DNA of 13,255 nucleotides, from positions 1-13,255 of the forward strand of contig JBEEFX010000288.1 of the NCBI GenBank assembly GCA_041166365.1, written 5' to 3'. The translations under genes were made by a program, and so were the position numbers. Each line of letters starts with the position of its first letter. Position 1 is the first letter of the stretch. The DNA comes from DASUCS01 sp041166365 (GTDB lineage: Bacteria; Actinomycetota; Acidimicrobiia; Acidimicrobiales; JACDCH01). Below are positions 6,761 to 12,605 of this stretch, in pieces. The notes under the pieces were generated by a model. It saw nothing but the letters and a program-made list of their open reading frames with translations. It did not search any database and was not told the origin of the DNA.

Positions 6761-8410
6761 ATGCGCTACGACCTGTTCTACGAGATCCCGGTGCCGAGGC
6801 CGTGGGGCCCCGACAGCGAGCGGTTGGCGTACCACAACACAATCGAGCAAGCGGTGGCGGGCGAGCGATTTGGCTGGGACGCGTTCTGGACCGTCGAGCA
6901 CCACTTCCTCGAGGAGTACTCACACTGCTCCAACCCCGAGGTGCTGTACGGCGCCATCGCCGCGAAGACCGAGCGCATCCGTCTCGGTTACGGCGTGCGG
7001 CTGATGCCCAAGCCGTACAACCATCCCGTGCGAACGGCGGAGTCGGTCGCCGTGCTCGACCTCATCTCCAACGGCCGAGTGGACTTCGGCACTGGTCGCT
7101 CTTCGACTCGAGCCGAGCTCGAGGGCTTCGGCATCAACCCGCACGAGACGCGCGAGATGTGGCAGGAGGCCATCCAGCACGTCGTCGGGTGCTGGACGAA
7201 CGAGTACTACGAGTTCGAGGGCAAGCACTGGCAGCTGCCGCGGCGACGCGTGCAACCGAAGCCGCTGCAGCAACCCCATCCCCCGCTCTGGGGTGCCACG
7301 TCGAGCGAGGACGGCCATCGCCAGATCGGTGACCTGGGGCTCGGGCTGTGCTCGTTCGCCGTCGGTGTTCCACCGGAGGACGTCAAGAAGAAGATCGACA
7401 TCTACCGCGAGGCCGTGCGCGGCTGCGAGAAGCCCATCGGCAAGTACGTGCACGACGAGGCGGCCACGTTCACCATGACCATGTGCGCGCCAACTCGCGA
7501 CGAAGCGTGGGCGACCGCACGGGAGTCGTTCGAGTGGTACCCGGTGCACGGCGCGCGGCTCATCGCGTCGGTCGCCGAGTGGATGACGGAGAACAATCAG
7601 GACCTCGGCAACTACGCGTACGCGGGTGACATGAAGAACGTCGACGATCAAGGAATGCTCTCGCTGCTCAATCTCGAGTACCTGGCCGAGACTGGTGCGT
7701 GTGTGCTGGGCACGCCGGACGACTGTGTCGAGATGTGCCAGAAGTACGTCGATGCCGGGGTCGATCTGCTCCTGTGCCTCGTGAACCCCTACAAGATCTC
7801 GCACGAGTCGGTGATGCAGACCATCGAGCTCATGGTCACGGAGGTCAACCCGAAGTTCCGCAGAGCGGTTCAGAGCGGCTTGACGAAGGCGCCGGAGATC
7901 CCTCCGTCCAAGAGGAACGTCGAGGCGGTGATGAACGACGAGTCGTCGCTGGCGAGAAAGGCGACGGCCGCGGCGATCTCCGTCGCCTCGGCGAAGCGCC
8001 CCATCGGGATGTGGAACAGCCGGCGCGCTGCACGCTCGGGGTCCTTGGCGAAGAGCTCCTGCAACATCGGCGTGTTCACCGGACCCGGACACAGCGCGTT
8101 GACACGGATGCCCTGCCGCGCGAACTGGACGCCGAGCTCACGCGACAACGACAGCACGCCGCCCTTCGATGCCGTGTACGAGATCTGCGACGTCGCCGCC
8201 CCCATCACGGCGACGAACGAAGCCGTGTTGATGATCGAGCCGCCGCCCCGCTCGAGGAGATGCGGGATCACGTGCCGGCAGCACAGATACACGGAGGTGA
8301 GGTTGACCTCCTGCACGTGCCGCCACACGTCGAGGGGCGTGTCGAGGATCGAGTCGTCGTCGGTCGGCGAGATGCCGGCGTTGTGGAACGACACGTCGAT
8401 GCCGCCGTAG
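6761..8410 (+). CDS. Luciferase-like flavin-dependent monooxygenase with antisense C-terminal read-on
   Basis: The first ~366 residues form a bacterial-luciferase-like (LLM) TIM barrel using reduced flavin (F420H2 or FMNH2). Visible are MRYDLFYEIP at the start, GERFGWDAFWTVEHHF (34-49), SNPEVLYGAIAAKTERIRLG (57-76), HPVRTAESVAVLDLISNGRV (88-107) and FGTGRS (109-114), and the fold ends near residue 366 (VNPKF, base ~7858). The reaction and substrate are not readable. The oddity is the end: the frame has no stop until TAG at 8408, giving 549 codons, while LLM proteins usually end near 340-400. Residues from ~370 on are Ser/Arg-rich, resemble no domain, and are the antisense of the minus-strand SDR. 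The sequence offers no earlier in-frame stop, so as written the protein is 549 residues; a sequencing or real frameshift near 7881 (a TGA in the +1 frame) would give a normal-length protein. Confidence 0.85.
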   Translation: MRYDLFYEIPVPRPWGPDSERLAYHNTIEQAVAGERFGWDAFWTVEHHFLEEYSHCSNPEVLYGAIAAKTERIRLGYGVRLMPKPYNHPVRTAESVAVLDLISNGRVDFGTGRSSTRAELEGFGINPHETREMWQEAIQHVVGCWTNEYYEFEGKHWQLPRRRVQPKPLQQPHPPLWGATSSEDGHRQIGDLGLGLCSFAVGVPPEDVKKKIDIYREAVRGCEKPIGKYVHDEAATFTMTMCAPTRDEAWATARESFEWYPVHGARLIASVAEWMTENNQDLGNYAYAGDMKNVDDQGMLSLLNLEYLAETGACVLGTPDDCVEMCQKYVDAGVDLLLCLVNPYKISHESVMQTIELMVTEVNPKFRRAVQSGLTKAPEIPPSKRNVEAVMNDESSLARKATAAAISVASAKRPIGMWNSRRAARSGSLAKSSCNIGVFTGPGHSALTRMPCRANWTPSSRDNDSTPPFDAVYEICDVAAPITATNEAVLMIEPPPRSRRCGITCRQHRYTEVRLTSCTCRHTSRGVSRIESSSVGEMPALWNDTSMPP

Positions 8411-8634
8411 GCATCGACCGCCGCGTTGAACAGAGCGGCCACGGCACCTTCGTCGGTGACGTCGACCTGGACGAACAGTCCGCCGACTTCGTCCGCGGCG
8501 GCTTGCCCGGTGGACGCATCGACGTCGGCGCACACCACGCGCGCACCATCCGCAGACAATCGGCGGGCGGTAGCGAGCCCGATGCCACTCCCGGCTCCGG
8601 TGATGACGGCGATCTTGCCATCCAACCGTGTCAA
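7870..8634 (-). CDS. Short-chain dehydrogenase/reductase, coupled to the glutamine-synthetase-like ligase
   Basis: A 254-residue classical SDR: TGAGSGIG (12-19), D37 in CADVD (NAD preference), HNAG (84-87), S139 in NTAS, YTASK (Y153, K157) and CPGPVNTPM (182-190). The start is a TTG at 8634 that overlaps the upstream ligase stop as TTGA, so translation is probably coupled; the family N-terminus RLDGKIAVITGAGSG agrees with this start. The substrate is unknown. The location directly behind a glutamine-synthetase-family ligase suggests it oxidises or reduces a product of that pathway, but this is inference from position. It is convergent with the monooxygenase, and the monooxygenase frame runs through the last 541 bp of this gene on the other strand. 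Confidence 0.93.
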   Translation of the reverse strand: MTRLDGKIAVITGAGSGIGLATARRLSADGARVVCADVDASTGQAAADEVGGLFVQVDVTDEGAVAALFNAAVDAYGGIDVSFHNAGISPTDDDSILDTPLDVWRHVQEVNLTSVYLCCRHVIPHLLERGGGSIINTASFVAVMGAATSQISYTASKGGVLSLSRELGVQFARQGIRVNALCPGPVNTPMLQELFAKDPERAARRLFHIPMGRFAEATEIAAAVAFLASDDSSFITASTFLLDGGISGAFVKPL

Positions 8635-9992
8635 AGCCGCTCGAACCCCCGGTACCGCTCCCAGTCCGTCACGGCAGCGTCGAACGCGGCGAGCTCGACG
8701 CGGGCCATGTTGGTGTAGTGGTCGACGACCTCGTCGCCGAAGGCGCTACGAGCCACCGCGCTCGCCGCCCAGAGCTCCGCGGCGTCGCGCAGGGTCGACG
8801 GAATCCGGGCACCCTTTCGTTCGTAGGCGTTCGACGGGCACGGGGCCTCGAGCACGAGCTGTTGCTCGACACCGTGCAGGCCCGCGGCGATCAGCCCCGC
8901 GACCGCGAGATACGGATTGACGTCGCCACCCGGCACTCGATGCTCGAAGCGCAACGAAGCACCATGACCGACGACCCGCACTGCACACGTGCGGTTGTCC
9001 AGTCCCCACGCCACCGCCGTCGGTGCGAACGACTCCGGCTGGTACCGCTTGTAGGAGTTCACGTTCGGCGCGAACAGCACCGTGAGCTCGCGCTGACAGG
9101 CGAGCTGCCCCGCGAGGAACTGCTCCATCATCGGCGAGAAGTCGTGCTCGCGGTCCCCGGCCATCAGCGGCACGCCGTCACCGTCGACGAGGCTGAAGTG
9201 GATGTGACACGAGTTGCCTTCGCGCTCGTTGAACTTCGCCATGAACGTGAGCGCCATCCCCTCTTGGGCGGCGATCTCCTTGGCGCCGGCCTTGTAGATC
9301 GAGTGGTTGTCGCACGTCGTGAGCGCATCGTCGTAGCGGAAGGCGATCTCGTGCTGACCGAGATTGCACTCACCTTTCGCGGACTCCACGACCATGCCGG
9401 CATCCGCCATCGAGTTCCGGATGCGTCGGAGCAACGGCTCGACGCGCCCCGTTGCCACCAACGAGTAGTCGGCGTTGTACTGGTTCGCCGGTGTGAGATC
9501 TCGATAGCCGCGGCGCCATGCGTCCTCGTAGCTGTCGTTGAAGACGATCAGCTCGAGCTCCGTGCCGACCATCGCCCGCCAGCCGAGGGCCGAGAGGCGA
9601 TCGAGCTGCGCGCGCAGGATCTGGCGGGGCGAAGCCACGACCGGAGACCCGTCCTCCCACTGCACATCCGCCATCACCATCGCCGTCCCCGGATGCCACG
9701 GGATCGACCGCAACGTCGACAGGTCAGGCGCGAGAACGAAGTCCCCATAGCCCGCGTCCCAGGAGGACATCGCGTAGCCGTCGGCGGGAGTCATGTCGAC
9801 GTCGACGGCCAAGAGGTAGTTGCAGGCCTCGGTACCGTGTTCGAGCACTTCGTCGACGAAGAAGCGTCCGTGGAACCGTTTCCCTTGGAGCCGGCCGTGC
9901 ATGTCGGCGAACCCGACGAGCACCGTGTCGATGGCCCCGGAGTCGACGGCAGCACGCAACGCGTCGACCGTCAGCAACCCGCGTCGCTCCAC
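8631..9992 (-). CDS. Glutamine-synthetase-family ligase, possibly gamma-glutamyl-amine synthetase
   Basis: A 453-residue ATP-dependent ligase of the glutamine synthetase fold. Metal and substrate motifs are present: GTELELIVF (143-151, Glu 145/147), GECNLGQHEI (207-216, Glu 208/215), NSCHIHFSL (260-268, His 263/265), NSYKRYQPESFAPTAVAWG (312-330), DNRTCAVRV (332-340) and RFEHRVPGGDVNPYLA (348-363, Glu 350). I see no NLYDLPPEE-type adenylylation site of housekeeping GlnA, and the N-terminal beta-grasp is short. Proteins of this type in actinobacteria include GlnA3 (gamma-glutamylpolyamine synthetase) and GlnA4 (gamma-glutamylethanolamide synthetase), so amine rather than ammonia ligation is likely; the exact amine is unknown. 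The start is a GTG at 9992, 17 bp after the adk stop; a TTG at 9977 with GGAG upstream is an alternative. It overlaps the following SDR by 4 bp. Confidence 0.92.
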   Translation of the reverse strand: MERRGLLTVDALRAAVDSGAIDTVLVGFADMHGRLQGKRFHGRFFVDEVLEHGTEACNYLLAVDVDMTPADGYAMSSWDAGYGDFVLAPDLSTLRSIPWHPGTAMVMADVQWEDGSPVVASPRQILRAQLDRLSALGWRAMVGTELELIVFNDSYEDAWRRGYRDLTPANQYNADYSLVATGRVEPLLRRIRNSMADAGMVVESAKGECNLGQHEIAFRYDDALTTCDNHSIYKAGAKEIAAQEGMALTFMAKFNEREGNSCHIHFSLVDGDGVPLMAGDREHDFSPMMEQFLAGQLACQRELTVLFAPNVNSYKRYQPESFAPTAVAWGLDNRTCAVRVVGHGASLRFEHRVPGGDVNPYLAVAGLIAAGLHGVEQQLVLEAPCPSNAYERKGARIPSTLRDAAELWAASAVARSAFGDEVVDHYTNMARVELAAFDAAVTDWERYRGFERL

Positions 9993-10009
9993 CCCTGAAC
10001 GGTACTGGT

Positions 10010-10582
10010 TCAGTCGCGGAGCGGCCGGACCGCCTCGAGCATGGCTTCGGTCACTTCAGCGGGCGAATGGGAGGCGTCGACCGGAACGAGGATGCCGCGG
10101 TTTCGATAGAACTCGAGCAGCGGCTCGGTCTGCTCGTGGAAAACCCGCAATCGGCGCTCGACCACCGCGGGATCATTGTCGTCCACCCGGCCCGCCACCG
10201 CGCGCGTCGCGAGGCGTTCACGCGCGACGTCGTCGGGTACCGCGAGATAGACGACGGCATCGGCGGCGACGTCCGCCGGCACGGCGAATTCGTAGGCTCG
10301 CTCGGCCTGCTCGAGCGTGCGGGGGAAGCCGTCGAGCACGTAGCCACCGTCCTTCGCAGCTTCGACTGCGGCGTTGCCCGCGATCTGCAACATCACGTCG
10401 TCGGGCACGAGATCGCCGCGCTGGACATACGGCGCCGCGAGCGCACCGAGCTCCGTGCCGTCCGCGATGTGTCGGCGCAAGACATCGCCCGTCGAGATGT
10501 GGCGCACACCGAACCGTTCGGCGAGCGCCTTTCCTTGCGTGCCTTTGCCCGAACCCGGCGCGCCCAACAGGATGATGCGCAT
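10010..10582 (-). CDS. adk: Adenylate kinase, short-LID form
   Basis: A 190-residue nucleoside monophosphate kinase that interconverts ATP + AMP and two ADP in the cytosol. It shows the P-loop GAPGSGKGT (7-15), ISTGDVLR with the AMP-binding Arg36 (29-36), DGFPRT (84-89), and an Arg-rich LID region RERLATRAVAGRVDDND (121-137) followed by ERRLRVFHEQTEPLLEFY (142-159). The LID has no zinc-binding Cys cluster and is short, as in mycobacterial-type enzymes. The ATG at 10582 follows the TAG of the upstream thioesterase with no gap. Most bacterial adk genes sit between secY and map in the ribosomal protein cluster; this one does not, so it is either a relocated gene or a second copy. Its neighbours give no obvious adenylate link, although the downstream ligase consumes ATP. 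Confidence 0.93.
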   Translation of the reverse strand: MRIILLGAPGSGKGTQGKALAERFGVRHISTGDVLRRHIADGTELGALAAPYVQRGDLVPDDVMLQIAGNAAVEAAKDGGYVLDGFPRTLEQAERAYEFAVPADVAADAVVYLAVPDDVARERLATRAVAGRVDDNDPAVVERRLRVFHEQTEPLLEFYRNRGILVPVDASHSPAEVTEAMLEAVRPLRD

Positions 10583-11077
10583 CTACGCATCCCCGAGCGG
10601 CCGGTCGATGGCGACCTGCCGCAACGTGGTGGTCGCCAGCACCGCCAGCTCGTCGTCCTGCAGGAACCGGGTCACGATGAAGTTCGTCCGCCCCCGCTTC
10701 TTCTCGAGCCGGCTGTCGAGCACGAACGTCGGCCCCATCACCGGCTCGAAGTAGTCCAGGCGCATGCTCGTGGTCGCCATCCACTGACGTTGGCGATCCC
10801 GCGGGGCGTTGCGGTCGGGCCCGGCCCGAGCGGTGAACAGCGCGATCAGATCGACGTACGTCGGTGTGAACCCGCCGAAGAGCTGTCCCCGCGGGTTCTT
10901 CACGTGGTCGGGAAGGTGGGCCGACACCCGCAGGTACCCGACGTCCTCCTCCAGCACCTCCCAGGCCCACGCTTCGAGGAAGTCACCGGCCGGATGTCCA
11001 CGACCCACCAAACGCCCCGGCTCGGGCGTTGCCCACGCCATCACGAAGGGCGGCTCCGCCGCGTCTTGGCTCGACAC
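10583..11077 (-). CDS. Hot-dog fold thioesterase, PaaI-like
   Basis: A 164-residue protein with the hot-dog thioesterase signature: a short N-terminal strand region, then HVKNPRGQLFGGFTPTYVD (58-76), in which Asn61, Gly68/69 and Asp76 match the N...GG...D pattern of PaaI-type acyl-CoA thioesterases, followed by paired strands (ATTSMRLDYFEPV 101-113, FVLDSRLEKKRGRTNFIV 118-135). It probably hydrolyses an acyl-CoA; the chain is unknown. The GTG at 11077 has AGGA seven bases upstream. It is the first gene of the run that continues into adk, the ligase and the SDR, and is divergent from the acyl-CoA dehydrogenase, which fits a shared acyl-CoA context. Confidence 0.82.
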   Translation of the reverse strand: MSSQDAAEPPFVMAWATPEPGRLVGRGHPAGDFLEAWAWEVLEEDVGYLRVSAHLPDHVKNPRGQLFGGFTPTYVDLIALFTARAGPDRNAPRDRQRQWMATTSMRLDYFEPVMGPTFVLDSRLEKKRGRTNFIVTRFLQDDELAVLATTTLRQVAIDRPLGDA

Positions 11078-11117
11078 GCCTCTGTCCTAATAGGTTTTCG
11101 CCGTCGAAGGGGAACCG
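11078..11117. promoter_or_regulatory. 40-bp divergent intergenic region with palindrome CCTAATAGG and two ribosome sites
   Basis: This gap must hold start signals for both the thioesterase run (minus) and the acyl-CoA dehydrogenase (plus). The plus-strand gene has GAAGGGGA (11106-11113) four bases before its ATG; the minus-strand gene has AGGA (complement of 11085-11088) seven bases before its GTG. A perfect 9-bp palindrome, CCTAATAGG (11086-11094), sits between them and overlaps the minus-strand ribosome site. TTGGCT (11066-11071) and TAATAG (11088-11093), 16 bp apart, are a weak possible -35/-10 pair for the plus strand. The palindrome is short and could be chance. Confidence 0.4.
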
Positions 11118-12437
11118 ATGGCCATCACTGAACGCACGACGACCGACATCATCGACGAGCTCACCGCCTGGCTCGGGGCGAACTGGGATCCCGATCTCAC
11201 CTGCGCGGACTGGTGGGAACGGCTCGGGCTGTCGGGCTGGGCGGCGCCTTCGCTCCCGGAGAACGCGTACGGGAAGGGGCTGTCGCGCAACGACACCGTG
11301 CGCGTCCAGAACGAGATCGCGCGCTTCGGCGCGTTGGGCGCGCCTGCGGGCCTCGGCCTGCTGCTCGCCGCCCCGACGATTGCGACGCACGGAACGCAGG
11401 AGCAGATCGACCTCTACGTCAAGGACATCGTCACCGGACGGCAGGCGTGGTGCCAGCTGTTCAGCGAGCCCGGCGCTGGCTCCGACCTTGCGGGTCTCAC
11501 CACCCGTGCCGTTCGCGACGGTGACGAGTTCATCGTCAACGGGCAGAAGGTGTGGACATCAGCCGGCCAGATCGCCGACCTCGGCATGCTGCTCGCTCGT
11601 ACGAACTTCGACGTTCCGAAGCACCAGGGCATCACGTGGTTCGCGATGGACATGCACCAGCCCGGCGTCGAGGTGCGGCCTCTTCGTGAGCTCACCGGTC
11701 GCGCCATGTTCAACGAAGTCTTCATGTCGGACGCGCGGGTTCCTGCCGATGCGGTCATCGGTGACCTCAACACGGGCTGGGCGGCGGCGAACACGACACT
11801 GGCGCATGAGCGCGCCGGGCTCGGGTCCGGTGGCGGCGATGGTGGGTACGGCGCGGCGATGCCCGGAACGGTGGCCGGCTTCCTCACCAAGCGCGCAGGT
11901 GACTTCGCCCCGAAGAGCGACGCTGGTCGCGCCGCCGCGACGAGCGGGCGCGGCGGGCGGGGCAACAGCGCCACGATGCTCATCGACCTGGCCAAGGGCA
12001 ACGGCACCATCGACGATGCGTCGCTGCGCCAGGGATTGATGAAGCTCTACACGCTCGGCGAGATCGGCCGGATCAACGGCCTTCGCGTGAAGGCCGAGAA
12101 GGAAGCCGGACGCGACATCCCGGGCATGGGCAACATCTCGAAGTTGTCGATGAGCGAGATCATGCGGCTCACCCGCGACCTCGGCCTCCGCATCGTCGGT
12201 CCCGCCGGCATGTTGCACGCCTACAACACCGATGATCGCAAGGTCCTCGACGAGGCGACGGGAAATCCGTTCCTCGGCATGGTGACGGAGATGGCGCTGT
12301 TCGCGCAGGCGCCGCCCATCTATGGCGGCACCGATCAGGTGCAGCGCAACATCATCGGCGAGCGCGTGCTCGGTCTTCCGAAGGAACCGAACGACGACCG
12401 CACTCGACCGTTCTCAGAGCTTCCCAAGAACGCCTGA
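11118..12437 (+). CDS. Acyl-CoA dehydrogenase, FadE-like, with internal Gly/Ala/Arg-rich insert
   Basis: A 439-residue FAD enzyme that makes the alpha,beta double bond in an acyl-CoA, passing electrons to ETF. It has the N-terminal helical domain (1-110), the FAD/substrate strand CQLFSEPGAGSDLAGL (112-127), NGQKVWTSAG (141-150), a central beta domain to about 215, and a C-terminal helical domain ending IYGGTDQVQRNIIGERVLGL (401-420). The MCAD-type catalytic Glu of YEGT is Gly here (G403), as in many actinobacterial FadE proteins, so the base must lie elsewhere. Residues about 236-286 are rich in Gly, Ala, Ser and Arg where typical members have a short helix connection, which makes this protein about 40-50 residues longer than the usual ~390. 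The ATG at 11118 has a good ribosome site. The substrate is not predictable from the sequence. Confidence 0.95.
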   Translation: MAITERTTTDIIDELTAWLGANWDPDLTCADWWERLGLSGWAAPSLPENAYGKGLSRNDTVRVQNEIARFGALGAPAGLGLLLAAPTIATHGTQEQIDLYVKDIVTGRQAWCQLFSEPGAGSDLAGLTTRAVRDGDEFIVNGQKVWTSAGQIADLGMLLARTNFDVPKHQGITWFAMDMHQPGVEVRPLRELTGRAMFNEVFMSDARVPADAVIGDLNTGWAAANTTLAHERAGLGSGGGDGGYGAAMPGTVAGFLTKRAGDFAPKSDAGRAAATSGRGGRGNSATMLIDLAKGNGTIDDASLRQGLMKLYTLGEIGRINGLRVKAEKEAGRDIPGMGNISKLSMSEIMRLTRDLGLRIVGPAGMLHAYNTDDRKVLDEATGNPFLGMVTEMALFAQAPPIYGGTDQVQRNIIGERVLGLPKEPNDDRTRPFSELPKNA

Positions 12438-12455
12438 CACACAAACCGCCACATC

Positions 12456-12472
12456 GCGCGACTCGTTCGCGC
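12456..12472. terminator. Weak hairpin after the acyl-CoA dehydrogenase
   Basis: GCGCGA (12456-12461) and TCGCGC (12467-12472) form a perfect 6-bp stem with a five-base loop, starting 19 bp after the acyl-CoA dehydrogenase stop. There is no T-run after it, so intrinsic termination is doubtful; it could be a transcript-end stabiliser or chance in GC-rich DNA. Confidence 0.2.
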
Positions 12473-12494
12473 TCGCAGTGGGCAGACGTTCGGA

Positions 12495-12602
12495 ATGTTG
12501 ACGATGCTCCTCGTGCCGCTCGTCCCGTTCCTTGGTCTTGGTTTCTTGTTGGGCGCAGAGCGCCTCGAGCGCGGCCTCGACACGCACACCCGGTCCAAGT
12601 AG
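12495..12602 (+). CDS. Candidate 35-residue single-span membrane protein
   Basis: A short frame from the ATG at 12495 to TAG at 12600 translates to 35 residues: a continuous hydrophobic stretch (MLTMLLVPLVPFLGLGFLLG, 1-20) followed by a charged tail (AERLERGLDTHTRSK). This is the classic layout of a small single-span membrane protein. A second ATG at 12504 has CGGA upstream and may be the true start, giving 32 residues. The stop is followed by one codon (CCC) and then the GTG start of the AAA+ ATPase in the same frame, so the two genes are separated by only 3 bp and are probably coupled. The call rests on hydrophobicity and spacing only; a chance frame in GC-rich DNA cannot be excluded. No family is recognised. 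Confidence 0.5.
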   Translation: MLTMLLVPLVPFLGLGFLLGAERLERGLDTHTRSK

Positions 12603-12605
12603 CCC

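Noticed and set aside
5619..7004. A 461-codon plus-strand frame spanning putA, the SDR and the monooxygenase start
   Set aside because: It crosses three well-supported genes in other frames, and its product shows only shadow composition.
8628..9998. A 456-codon plus-strand open frame opposite the glutamine-synthetase-like gene
   Set aside because: It is exactly codon-aligned with the minus-strand gene, so its stops would need TTA, CTA or TCA codons there, which are rare in GC-rich genes. Its translation has no domain and is rich in Arg/His/Val.
10067..11131. A 354-codon plus-strand frame opposite adk and the thioesterase
   Set aside because: Both minus-strand genes carry clear family motifs; the plus frame has none and reads through the divergent promoter gap.
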